Shown piece by piece: positions 42,880-51,182 of a stretch of 64,000 nucleotides of DNA. Under the pieces are notes generated by a model. That model did no database searches. It had not been told where the DNA came from and saw only the letters and a list, made by a program, of their open reading frames with translations. The stretch comes from Pseudomonadota bacterium (GTDB lineage Bacteria; Pseudomonadota; Gammaproteobacteria; Xanthomonadales; Xanthomonadaceae). Location: positions 68,735 to 132,734 of the forward strand of contig JAEWBY010000080.1 of assembly GCA_023390905.1 (NCBI GenBank), written 5' to 3'. A program made the position numbers and the translations under genes. The number at the start of each line of letters is the position of its first letter. The first letter of the stretch is position 1.

Positions 42880-43955
42880 ATGACGATGCCGCGGCTGACG
42901 TAGAGATAGAACACCGCGCAGGACGCCAGCAGCCCGCAGCGGATCAGCAGCGGATTGCGCAGCAGTGCGATGCGTCCGTGGCACAGCATCGCGCCGAGGA
43001 TCAGCGATGCCGCCAGCCACGCCGGCAGCAGATAGCGGTTGGAGAAGAAGCCCCAGCCGATCATGAAGAACGGCAGCGCCATCACCAGGTACACCGAGGT
43101 GCTGTCCAGGATGCGTTGCCGCCACTGCGCCTGGATCCACGGTGCGCACAGATGCGGCAGCAGGTACCAGAAGGCGGTGAAGATGGCGAAATCCACGCGC
43201 ACGCCCGAGCGGTACAGCGGGTTGGCGGTGTATTCCATCACCAGGTCATAGAAGGCCGGCGTTGCCGCGCGCACCAGCAGCATCGACGCGCCCGACACGT
43301 ACAGCGCGAACGCCGCCAGCGCCACCACGCGCAGCCAGCGCGTGCTCAGCAGCAGGGCCGGCGCGCACAGCAGATACATCAACGAGGACATGTGCAGGCT
43401 CACCGCCAGCGCGCCGGCGATGAAGAAGCCCGCCCAGCGTCGCTGGTGGAAACAGAGCAAGGCGCCAAACACCAGCGGCGCGGCCAGTCCCTGACGGATC
43501 GCATTGATGGAGGCGTTGGTGAACATCGGCGAGACGAACAGCAGCATTAGCCCCGCACACAGCAGGGTCTGCCGCGTGACTCCCGATTCGAGATAGCGGT
43601 GATAGGTGCGCGAGGCCCACGCCACGCCCAGCAGCAGCAGCGCGAACAGCGCCGCCTGGTAGCCCGTGATGCCCAGCCCGAGCTTGCGCAGTGCGTAGCT
43701 CAGCCAGACGAAGCCCGGTTCCAGCCGTGTCTCCGGCAGACCCGCATCCAGTGCTTCGAAGAAGCCGGCATACGTTTCGGTGTCGGTGCCGGTTTCCAGT
43801 GATCGTGTGCCGATCAGCCAGCAACCGAACGCGCCGACGGCCAGCAGCAGAAAGAAACCGAGCCACCAGCGCGCCGTCGCGTCGGCGCTGTTGTGGACAC
43901 GCCGCGGCGGCAGCGTCGGGGTCACCTGCACCGGTTGAACGTGGACCGCTTTCAT
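42876..43955 (-). CDS. wzy: EpsG-like polysaccharide polymerase (Wzy type)
   Basis: The 359-aa protein has about ten hydrophobic helices. The segment TGTDTETYAGFFEALDAGLPETRLEPGFVWLSYALRKLG between helices 1 and 2 and the later SPMFTNASINAIRQGLAAPLVFGA resemble the EpsG/Wzy family, which joins repeat units on the periplasmic side. Its sequence is diverse within the family, so this rests on topology, the EpsG-like N-terminal block and its position in the locus. Its start overlaps the GT2 stop by 4 bases. Confidence 0.75.
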   Translation of the reverse strand: MKAVHVQPVQVTPTLPPRRVHNSADATARWWLGFFLLLAVGAFGCWLIGTRSLETGTDTETYAGFFEALDAGLPETRLEPGFVWLSYALRKLGLGITGYQAALFALLLLGVAWASRTYHRYLESGVTRQTLLCAGLMLLFVSPMFTNASINAIRQGLAAPLVFGALLCFHQRRWAGFFIAGALAVSLHMSSLMYLLCAPALLLSTRWLRVVALAAFALYVSGASMLLVRAATPAFYDLVMEYTANPLYRSGVRVDFAIFTAFWYLLPHLCAPWIQAQWRQRILDSTSVYLVMALPFFMIGWGFFSNRYLLPAWLAASLILGAMLCHGRIALLRNPLLIRCGLLASCAVFYLYVSRGIVI

Positions 43956-44800
43956 GAGGCCATCCTCGCGCTGGCGGTGCGCATCGCCAGCAGCACCCAG
44001 CGGCGGCTGCGGCGCACCATGCCAAAGAGTCGCGCGAGCACGTGTTCACCGCGCGTGACGAGCCCCTGCCGCAACAGTTCCTGCCGCACCTCGCGGCCGG
44101 CGCGGTGCATGGCCGCCAGATCCCCGCTGAGACCACCAGCGCCGAAGGTCGCCTTGTGCCAGTACGCGAGCGTCTGGTTGATCTTCGCGCAACGGTGGCC
44201 GGACAGGCCAATCTGCGCCCACAGCAGGAAATCCTCGACGCGGCGGAAGTTCTCGTTGAAGCGGAACGGCAGATCGCGCCGCAGCACCACCGAGGCGGTC
44301 GGGAACGGATTGTTGAGCAGGAACCGCTTGCGCCCGAGCACGCGCGTACGCACCGGCGGGCGCAACGGAGCCGGCCTGGCACCGCGATCGCGCACCTGCA
44401 TGCGATGGGCGATCAGCGCGATGCTCGGATCGGCTTCGAGCGCGGCCATCTGCAGGGCGATCTTTTCCGGCGCCCAGGTGTCATCGGCGTCGAGGAACGC
44501 GATGTACGGTTGCGTCGCCGCCGCCCAGCCCAGGTTGCGTGCACGCGAAGGACCGCCGTTGGCTTCCTGCGTGATCACGGTGATCCAGCCGGGCGGATAA
44601 CGTTCGGCCAATGCATGCAGCACGGTCACGGTGTCATCGCCACTGGCGTCATCCACCAGCACGACCTGCGCGGGACGGCGCGTCTGCGCGGCGATCGACG
44701 CCACCGAGGCACTGATCGTCCCGGCACAGCGGAAGCACGGAATCACCACGCTGATCGGCGCGACCGGTACGTCCTGCGAAATTTCCTGCGCAGCGTTCAT
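43952..44800 (-). CDS. Family 2 glycosyltransferase
   Basis: The 282-aa inverting glycosyltransferase has the GT-A signature: ISVVIPCFRCAGTISASVASI at the N terminus, then LVDDASGDDTV and the metal-binding AFLDADDTWAPEKI (DxDD type). It adds one sugar to the growing repeat unit on its lipid carrier. The donor and linkage are unknown. I chose the ATG at 44800, where it overlaps the pyruvyl transferase gene by ATGA. It also overlaps the polymerase gene the same way. Confidence 0.9.
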   Translation of the reverse strand: MNAAQEISQDVPVAPISVVIPCFRCAGTISASVASIAAQTRRPAQVVLVDDASGDDTVTVLHALAERYPPGWITVITQEANGGPSRARNLGWAAATQPYIAFLDADDTWAPEKIALQMAALEADPSIALIAHRMQVRDRGARPAPLRPPVRTRVLGRKRFLLNNPFPTASVVLRRDLPFRFNENFRRVEDFLLWAQIGLSGHRCAKINQTLAYWHKATFGAGGLSGDLAAMHRAGREVRQELLRQGLVTRGEHVLARLFGMVRRSRRWVLLAMRTASARMAS

Positions 44801-45945
44801 GCGTCGGCCCGCTCCCGCGCCCACGGCGCGCACTTGAAGATGGCTTCGGCCTCGGCGGCATAGTGGGCGGGGGATTGCCCGGCCACGTTGCGGTCCTTGA
44901 GCAGCGAGATGATCACGTCACTGAAGGATTCGCCCTCGTGCAGCGTGATGCGCCGATGCGCCGGCAAGCCGATGTCGTCGGCGAAGTCGCGGCACTTGGG
45001 ATGGTAATCGACGATCGCGAACGGCACGCCGCACAGGTACGCCACGATGGCGCCATGCAGCCGCGCGCTCACCATCACGTCGCAGCGTGCGATGGCGGCG
45101 ACCATGCGCAACGGGTCCGGATCGCGATAGCGCACCGTCGCCGCATCGACGCCGGCCTCGCGCAGTTGACTGCACAGATCTTCGGCCAGATCCGCATCGC
45201 CATGGTGCGGATGTTCGTTGAGGCTGAACACATCGACCACCAGCGGGCGCGTGCGCGCCCAGCGCTGCACCACGTCCACGAACGCCTGTTGCCAGGCCAC
45301 GCGCGAAGGCGCCGCGTAGGATCCGTTCTCGCTGTAGCGGCATGGCGCCACGCCGATGCGCAGCGGATCGGTGGGTTCGATCCCGGCGCGCGCCGGCAGC
45401 GATGCCAGCGGCAGCAGCAGCGCGGCCAGATCGCGACCGGCATGCGTTTCGGCCGACAGGCCCATGCGCTGGGTCCAGTCGAACGATCGGCGATCGCGCA
45501 CGGACAAATAGCTGAAACGGTTGAGGAACGACGCGGCCGATTCTTCCTGCGCTGCATTCGCGAACGGACCGATCGACACGCCGACCGCCGCCAGTTGCAA
45601 ACCGCGATGGCGTCGCGCCGCCTGCATCATCGGCTTGCGGAAGGATTCGCGTGCGGTGATGACCGAACCCCCGCCCATCACCAGCACATCCGAGGTCAAC
45701 GTGGCCGAGGCAAAGCTCAGCAGGCGGCTGCTCTTGCCGAGCGCGCCCATCGCGCCGTACCAGTCGGCCGGATAGAACGTCGGCACGGTGCTGTGGCCGG
45801 CCATGCCGGTCAGCGACGGCCCGACCAGCACCGGCTGCGCCGCCCAGTAGTGTTGAGCGGCGCGCGTACACAGCACGCCGAACAGATCGTCGCCGAAGTT
45901 GCGCATGCCGTAGTAGCCGGTGAACGCGACGCGCAGCCCGCTCAT
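44797..45945 (-). CDS. Polysaccharide pyruvyl transferase family protein
   Basis: The 382-aa protein is in the PS_pyruv_trans family (CsaB, WcaK and GumL kin). It opens RVAFTGYYGMRNFGDDLFGVLCTRAA, has VLVMGGGSVITARES, AAVGVSIGPF and the diagnostic DVMVSARLHGAIVAYLCGVPFAIVDYHPK. Such enzymes add pyruvate ketals to a sugar from phosphoenolpyruvate, making the polymer acidic. It overlaps the flippase and GT2 genes by 4 bases each. The acceptor sugar is unknown. Confidence 0.92.
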   Translation of the reverse strand: MSGLRVAFTGYYGMRNFGDDLFGVLCTRAAQHYWAAQPVLVGPSLTGMAGHSTVPTFYPADWYGAMGALGKSSRLLSFASATLTSDVLVMGGGSVITARESFRKPMMQAARRHRGLQLAAVGVSIGPFANAAQEESAASFLNRFSYLSVRDRRSFDWTQRMGLSAETHAGRDLAALLLPLASLPARAGIEPTDPLRIGVAPCRYSENGSYAAPSRVAWQQAFVDVVQRWARTRPLVVDVFSLNEHPHHGDADLAEDLCSQLREAGVDAATVRYRDPDPLRMVAAIARCDVMVSARLHGAIVAYLCGVPFAIVDYHPKCRDFADDIGLPAHRRITLHEGESFSDVIISLLKDRNVAGQSPAHYAAEAEAIFKCAPWARERADA

Positions 45946-47243
45946 GGCGCGCCCTCCCCGGCCTGCACGCGACGCGCGCCGCGATACATCAGCACCAGCA
46001 GCAGCGCTTCGGCGATCACCGTCGCCATCGCCGCACCGCTTTCACCGAAACGCGGGATCAGTGCCAGATTGAGCAGCACCGCCGCCAGCGCGGCCAGCGC
46101 CATCGCCGCCACGCGGTAACGCATATGGCCTTCGGTCAACAGCACCGAACCCACCGCAGTCGAAAGAAAGCGCAGCGGCACGCAGATCGCCAGGATCTGC
46201 AACAGCAGCACCACGCCCTGGTAATCGCGCCCGAACACGTGCACCGCCCACGGCGCGCACACGGCCAGCGCCGCGCCGACCAGCACGCCACTGGCCAGCA
46301 TCGCACGCGTACCCAGGCGATACGCCTGACGGAAGCGCACGCGATCATGCACCGCCCATCGATGCAGCCGCGAGAGCAGGAATTTCTGGTAGACCGTGGC
46401 GGGAAACAGATAGATCGCGGTCATCACCGCCAGCGCGATGCCGAAATGTCCGGCGGCCGCATCTCCATCCAGATACTTGAGCAGCACGGTGCCGATCTGG
46501 AAGAACACCGGATAAAGCACCGCCGCCATGCCGTACGGCCATGCCTGCCAGCCCAGTTGCAGCACGCCGGGGATTTCGGCAGTAGGCGGTGGCTCGCTGG
46601 CCTCGCCATGTCCGCGCAGATCCCAGCGGCCGCTGGCCATCGCGCGCCATTGCGGCACCGCCATCACCAGCGCAAGCATTGCCACCAGGGCATACCCCAG
46701 GGCCACCGCATCCACGCTCATGCCCACCCAGGCCAGCGCGAGCAGCGCGATGAGCAGACGCCCGCCCGGCACGATCAGTTGCCAAGCCGCGAGCGAGGCA
46801 TGACGTTCTTCCAGGCGCAGCTTGCTGCCGATCTGCTCGACCGCGAGCAATCCTAGGATCACCGGCGAGAGCAGCAGCAACAAGCGGCGCGTATGCGCAT
46901 CCACCGGCGGTCCGAACCACGCCCACGCGATCACCGCGGCCAGCGTCAGCAGCGTGGTGAGCGCGATGAACCGTTCGGACGCCGCGCGCCAGCGCTGCGC
47001 GGCCCAGCCTTCGGTGCCGAACACCTTCAAGCGGAACTGCGACAGGCCGAAACCGGCCAGCGGCGCGATCAGCGTGATGGTCGCCAGCGAGGATGCGAAC
47101 AGGCCGTACTCATGCGGGCCGAAGCGCCGCGCCAGCAGCGTCTGGGTCAGGAATACCATCACCGCGCCGGCCGCGGTGGCGATCGAAAGCAGCGACAACG
47201 CAGTGGCCGCCGGACGCCAGGACATGGGCAGCACCCGGCTCAC
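45942..47243 (-). CDS. wzx: Oligosaccharide flippase (Wzx-like)
   Basis: The 433-aa protein has 12 or more hydrophobic helices and the MATE/MVF-type order of Wzx-like flippases (FLTQTLLARRFGPHEYGLFASSLATITLIAPLAGFGLSQFRLKVFG at the start). It moves the lipid-linked repeat unit across the inner membrane. The start is a GTG at 47243, sharing GTGA with the stop of the GT4 gene; an in-frame ATG seven codons later is an alternative. Its stop overlaps the next gene by ATGA. Confidence 0.9.
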   Translation of the reverse strand: MSRVLPMSWRPAATALSLLSIATAAGAVMVFLTQTLLARRFGPHEYGLFASSLATITLIAPLAGFGLSQFRLKVFGTEGWAAQRWRAASERFIALTTLLTLAAVIAWAWFGPPVDAHTRRLLLLLSPVILGLLAVEQIGSKLRLEERHASLAAWQLIVPGGRLLIALLALAWVGMSVDAVALGYALVAMLALVMAVPQWRAMASGRWDLRGHGEASEPPPTAEIPGVLQLGWQAWPYGMAAVLYPVFFQIGTVLLKYLDGDAAAGHFGIALAVMTAIYLFPATVYQKFLLSRLHRWAVHDRVRFRQAYRLGTRAMLASGVLVGAALAVCAPWAVHVFGRDYQGVVLLLQILAICVPLRFLSTAVGSVLLTEGHMRYRVAAMALAALAAVLLNLALIPRFGESGAAMATVIAEALLLVLMYRGARRVQAGEGAP

Positions 47244-48394
47244 GCGGCCACGTCCATCGCCGGCAGCGGCAACAATTCGCGATAGACCTCGCAGGTCTTG
47301 CGGATCACCACGCGCTCATCGAAGTCGCTGAGCGCGCGTTCGCGCGCGCGCTCGCCGAGCCGGCGCAGCAGCTCGCGATCATCATCCAGACGCGCGAGCA
47401 CGTGGGCAAGCGATTGCGCGCTGCGCGGCTCGACGTGCAGCCCGTCTTCGCCATCGCAGGTCACCACTTCACGGCAGCCGGGCATGTTGGTGGTCACCAG
47501 CGCGACACCACACGCGCCCGCTTCGATCAGGCTCTTGGGCACGCCTTCGCGGTAATAGCTGGGCAAGGCCATCACATCCACGCTGCGCAACAGGGCCGGC
47601 ATGTCATCGACATGTCCCAGCCAGCGCACGATGCCCTGCGCATGCCAGGCGCGCACGTCCTCGCGCGACACCGATTGCGGGTTACCGGGATCCGGTTCGC
47701 CGGCGAGCAGGAACTCGATATCGCGCCCCTGCGCCTTGAGCATCAGCGAGGCATCGACATATTCCTGGATGCCCTTTTCCCACAGCAGGCGCGCGGCCAG
47801 CAGCACGCGCAGCGGACGATGTTCGGTGACCGGTTCGCGCAGGCGGAAGCGCTGGATGTCCACGCCCGAGCTGCGGATGAGGCGGATGTTGTGCGAAGGC
47901 GCCAGCCGCGCGCGCTCGAAAGCCTCGGCATCGTCCGGGTTCTGCAGGATCACGCGCGAGCGCTGCCCGCCCAGCGCGCCGCGCATCAGGGTGGACACCA
48001 GCGGCCGCAGCATCCGGGCTTTGGCGCGTTCGCTGGCGAACACGAATCCCAGGCCGGTCACCGCATTGACCGTGGCCGGCACGCGCGCCGCGCGCGCGGC
48101 CAATGCGCCGTACACCGCGCACTTGAGGGTGAAACTGTGCAGCAGATCCGGCTTCTCCTCGCGCAGCAACTGCACGATGCGCATCATCGTGCCGGCTTCG
48201 CGCAGCGGATTGAGGCTGGCGCGCTCCATCGGCACCGGCAACCAGCGGATGCCATGCGCGGCGAAACGTGCACCGAAGTCTCCCGGCGGCGACATCATCG
48301 CCACCTCCATGCCCATCGATTTCAGTTGAAGTGCGGTGGAAAGACGGAAGTTGTAGAGATACCAGTCGGTGTTCGCGAACAGGATGAATTTCAT
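47240..48394 (-). CDS. Family 4 glycosyltransferase
   Basis: The 384-aa GT-B retaining enzyme opens MKFILFANTDWYLYNFR, has a central AARLLWEKGIQEYVDASL and the C-terminal donor-binding block PSYYREGVPKSLIEAGACGVALVTTNMPGCREVV (E-x7-E type). It probably adds a hexose or aminosugar to the repeat unit. It is the first gene of a run of six overlapping genes and is preceded by a 214-base gap with the terminator of the gene before it. Specificity unknown. Confidence 0.92.
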   Translation of the reverse strand: MKFILFANTDWYLYNFRLSTALQLKSMGMEVAMMSPPGDFGARFAAHGIRWLPVPMERASLNPLREAGTMMRIVQLLREEKPDLLHSFTLKCAVYGALAARAARVPATVNAVTGLGFVFASERAKARMLRPLVSTLMRGALGGQRSRVILQNPDDAEAFERARLAPSHNIRLIRSSGVDIQRFRLREPVTEHRPLRVLLAARLLWEKGIQEYVDASLMLKAQGRDIEFLLAGEPDPGNPQSVSREDVRAWHAQGIVRWLGHVDDMPALLRSVDVMALPSYYREGVPKSLIEAGACGVALVTTNMPGCREVVTCDGEDGLHVEPRSAQSLAHVLARLDDDRELLRRLGERARERALSDFDERVVIRKTCEVYRELLPLPAMDVAA

Positions 48395-48561
48395 TTGGGG
48401 CGCCGTGGGGTAGCGTCGCCCGATTCTAGGCAGGCACCTCGCCAAAACCGTTCACGCGCTCACCACCGAGCTGACGTTTGCGCAACAAGCCCACGCGGTG
48501 TCGCCGCCCTGTCATCGGGCATGCGCGCCGTGCTTGATGGTGCTTGCGGCGGGCAAAAAAA

Positions 48562-48581
48562 GGGCGGCCTTTCGGCCGCCC
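48562..48581 (-). terminator. Terminator after the first beta-helix gene
   Basis: GGGCGGCC and GGCCGCCC form an 8-bp GC stem around a 4-nt loop. On the minus strand it is followed by seven U. It separates the beta-helix gene from the GT4 operon, which must then have its own promoter. Confidence 0.9.
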
Positions 48582-48608
48582 CGTTCACTGCGAACACTGT
48601 AGCTGCGA

Positions 48609-49796
48609 TTACTTGGAATAGCTGTTGGTGGTCACGCGGATGTCGGTCGCATCGCTGGTCTTGGCCACGTGCGCGCCGTTGCCGGTGTTGCCGCCGACGA
48701 AACCGGTCATCGAGACCAGCGTGCCCAGCACCGTCTTCACGCCGTGCAGGCGGGTGTTGTTGTTGCGCGCCACGTTGCCACTGAACTGGTAGCTCTTGGT
48801 CGCCGCACCGAACATCATGCCCACCAGATAGTTGTGGCGGATGGTGTTCTGCGCGATGTAACCGCTCTCCGGGCCGATGGTCAGGATGCCGTGGCCGCCG
48901 TTGTACTCGATCACGCACTTCTTGATGGTCACGCCGGTCACGCGCTTGTAGACCAGGATGCCGTTGCCGTCGTTGTTGCGGATCAGGCAGTTCTCGATGT
49001 GCACGGTCGAGGTGGTGCGCGCGTCGTTGGCGTCCGGCTCGATGTCGATGCCGCAGGCCGGCGCGATGCCGCGCGAATCGCTGAACTCGCTGTCGTAGAC
49101 CTTGACGTTGCTCGCGCAGCCGATGGTCAGCGCCTGGCGGCGGTTGCCGGTGCTCACCACGTTGGCGATGACGATGTCGCCGCACGGAATGGTCGGCGCG
49201 CCGGTCACCATCGCGCCGCCGATGGAAATGCCATCGCCCCAGCACTTGGAGATGTGGATGTCGCGCACGGTCACCTTGGTCGAACCGCGGATCATGATGC
49301 CGTGGCCCCACTCGCCGGTCGTGCCGAGGTGGTTCTCGCGATCGCCGATGATCTGGCCGCCGGAGATTTCCACGTTGCTGACCTTGTAGACCATCAGCAC
49401 GTAGGCGCGCTCCTGGTCGTTGCGCTTGGCCAGCAGCTTGGCGCCGTCGGCGAGCTTGAGGTGCATGTTGCTGCGCAGGCGGACGTTGCGGGTCGGATCG
49501 ATGACGTAGGTGCCCGCGGGAACGGTCACGGTGCCGCCGCCGGAGGGCAGCGCGTCGATCGCCTTCTGGAACGCGGTGGTGTCGTCATGGACGCCATCGC
49601 CGTAGGCGCCGTAGGTCGTCACGCTCAGGCTGGCGCTGCCACGCGTGCGCGGCGCCGGCGTATAGGCTGCGAACGCCTTGGGAATGCCGATGACAGACAG
49701 TGCGGCCGGCAGCGCCAGCAGCATGGACTTGCGCATGAAATCGCGGCGAGGCATCCCTTCCTCGCGCACGGCGTGCACGAGATTTTCGTTTTTCAC
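48609..49796 (-). CDS. Tat-exported right-handed parallel beta-helix protein
   Basis: The 395-aa protein has a Tat-type leader (MPRRDFMRKSMLLALPAAL after 14 N-terminal residues) and a pectate-lyase-superfamily beta-helix: VTTYGAYGDGVHDDTTAFQKAIDALPSGGG, then repeated coils with GIMIRGSTKVTVRDIHISKCWGDGISIGG and CVIEYNGGHGILTIG. This fold is used by polysaccharide lyases and hydrolases, some acting on the polymer made by the same locus. Catalytic residues are not obvious. It is paralogous to the protein encoded at 50097-51182, but its leader and upstream region differ. Confidence 0.88.
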   Translation of the reverse strand: MKNENLVHAVREEGMPRRDFMRKSMLLALPAALSVIGIPKAFAAYTPAPRTRGSASLSVTTYGAYGDGVHDDTTAFQKAIDALPSGGGTVTVPAGTYVIDPTRNVRLRSNMHLKLADGAKLLAKRNDQERAYVLMVYKVSNVEISGGQIIGDRENHLGTTGEWGHGIMIRGSTKVTVRDIHISKCWGDGISIGGAMVTGAPTIPCGDIVIANVVSTGNRRQALTIGCASNVKVYDSEFSDSRGIAPACGIDIEPDANDARTTSTVHIENCLIRNNDGNGILVYKRVTGVTIKKCVIEYNGGHGILTIGPESGYIAQNTIRHNYLVGMMFGAATKSYQFSGNVARNNNTRLHGVKTVLGTLVSMTGFVGGNTGNGAHVAKTSDATDIRVTTNSYSK

Positions 49797-50096
49797 AGAC
49801 TTGGCCCCTGGGCAATGCCCAAAAATTCAGGTGAAAAGAACGTCACGAGAAACGCGACCGGGGCACTATAAGTGAAGATTTCTTCACGCGCGGAACGAAT
49901 GTGCGTATCTGTGAACTCATGCAGTTCTCTTCACGCAGACTGTTCATCGATGTGTATTTTTCAGCGGTTTTTTACGGACTCGGCAGCGTTGCAGAGTCCG
50001 CTTCGGGGCACATGAACACGCGTCCGGAGCGAGCTCGACAGGCGCTTGGTTTGGCTTAACAGGGAGTGTGCTGATGGCCCCCGCACGGAGGCGCGT
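49797..50096. other. 300-base regulatory spacer between the two beta-helix genes
   Basis: This spacer is A/T richer than the surroundings. It holds the promoter of the first beta-helix gene with the dyad at 49872-49887 inside the promoter, and two copies of TCTTCACGC at 49881 and 49928. No gene is visible. Confidence 0.6.
49865..49895 (-). promoter_or_regulatory. Promoter candidate with a dyad between -35 and -10
   Basis: Read on the minus strand, TATAGT (49870-49865) is a good -10 box. The 16-bp perfect palindrome GTGAAGAAATCTTCAC (49872-49887) lies immediately upstream, within the 17-19 bp spacer. A hexamer TTCCGC at 19 bp is a poor -35. A dyad in a long spacer is the arrangement of MerR-type activator promoters. 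The transcription start would be near 49858, about 62 bases before the start codon. Confidence 0.5.
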
Positions 50097-51182
50097 TCAC
50101 GGCCCGAGCTGATTGCTCCGATCCACCTTCACCGCGCTGGCGGTCTTGGCCACGTCCACGTGCAGCCAGCCCTTCTCGCCGCCGGCGCGGCGGGCGGCGG
50201 CGCGGGCGTTGCCTGTGAAGCGGTTGCGGCTCACGCGCAGGCCGACGCTGCGACCACGCACGCTGACGCCGCGCAGGCCGTTGTCGTGGATCTCGTTGCC
50301 TTCGATGACGCAGTCGTGCGCGCCATCGACGCGGATGCCGTCGCCACGATTGGCCAGCAGCCGGCATTGACGCACGGTGACCTTGCGGCTGCGCAGGTAC
50401 AACTGGATGCCGGCGCCGTGGTTGCCGCGCGCCAGGCAATCGGTGATCAGGATGTCCTCGGCCAGCCCGCCGGGATCGGGTTCGACGTCGATGCCGCAGC
50501 CGGGCAGCGTGCCGCCGGTATCGAGGAACTGCGAACGCTGCACGCGCACGCGTTGCGAGCGACCGATGGTCAGCCCCTGCCTGCGATTGCCGACGCAGAC
50601 CAGATCACTGATCACCACGTCCTGGCTCGGCTTGCGCGCGTCGGAAATGCCGCCGACCGACATGCCGTCGCCCCAGCATTTTGAGATGTGCATGTCGCGC
50701 ACGGTGATGCGTCGCGAGCCGCGCACCATGATCCCGTGGCCCCACTCGCCGGTCGTGCCGCGATGACGCTCGCGCTCACCGAGGATATGGCCGCCGGAGA
50801 TCTCCACGTCCTCCGCGTCGTGCAGGCTCAGCACATAGGCGCGCGGCGCGGCGTTGGGCATCGCGATGAGCCAGGCATCGTCGGCCAGTTGCAGATGCAT
50901 GCGATCGCGCAGGCGCACGCTGCTCAGCGGATTGATCAGATACAGGCCCGATGGCACGAGCACGGTGCCGCCCGCATCGGGCAAGGCATCGATGGCGGCC
51001 TGAATGGCGCGCGTATCATCGACACGGCCATCGCCGCGCGCGCCATGCCGCCGCACATCGACGCGCGCGGTGCCGCGCTTGCGCGAGATCGCGGGCGCAG
51101 CGTCGGCATGCGCGATCGGCGACGCGCAGACGGCCGCACCGGCGAGCATTGCAGCCAGGCAGTGACGTCTGCGCGGATCCAT
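50097..51182 (-). CDS. Second exported right-handed parallel beta-helix protein
   Basis: This 361-aa protein is a paralog of the one at 48609 with the same coil signatures: RRHGARGDGRVDDTRAIQAAIDALPDAGG, RGTTGEWGHGIMVRGSRRITVRDMHISKCWGDGMSVGG and GLRGVSVRGRSVGLRVSRNRF. The leader (MDPRRRHCLAAMLAGAAVCASPIAHADA) is short with a twin-Arg-like RRR and may be Sec- or Tat-type. Its ATG shares the last A of the asparagine-synthase-like gene stop codon (TGATG), so the two are coupled. It is followed by the 300-base regulatory spacer. Substrate unknown. Confidence 0.87.
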   Translation of the reverse strand: MDPRRRHCLAAMLAGAAVCASPIAHADAAPAISRKRGTARVDVRRHGARGDGRVDDTRAIQAAIDALPDAGGTVLVPSGLYLINPLSSVRLRDRMHLQLADDAWLIAMPNAAPRAYVLSLHDAEDVEISGGHILGERERHRGTTGEWGHGIMVRGSRRITVRDMHISKCWGDGMSVGGISDARKPSQDVVISDLVCVGNRRQGLTIGRSQRVRVQRSQFLDTGGTLPGCGIDVEPDPGGLAEDILITDCLARGNHGAGIQLYLRSRKVTVRQCRLLANRGDGIRVDGAHDCVIEGNEIHDNGLRGVSVRGRSVGLRVSRNRFTGNARAAARRAGGEKGWLHVDVAKTASAVKVDRSNQLGP

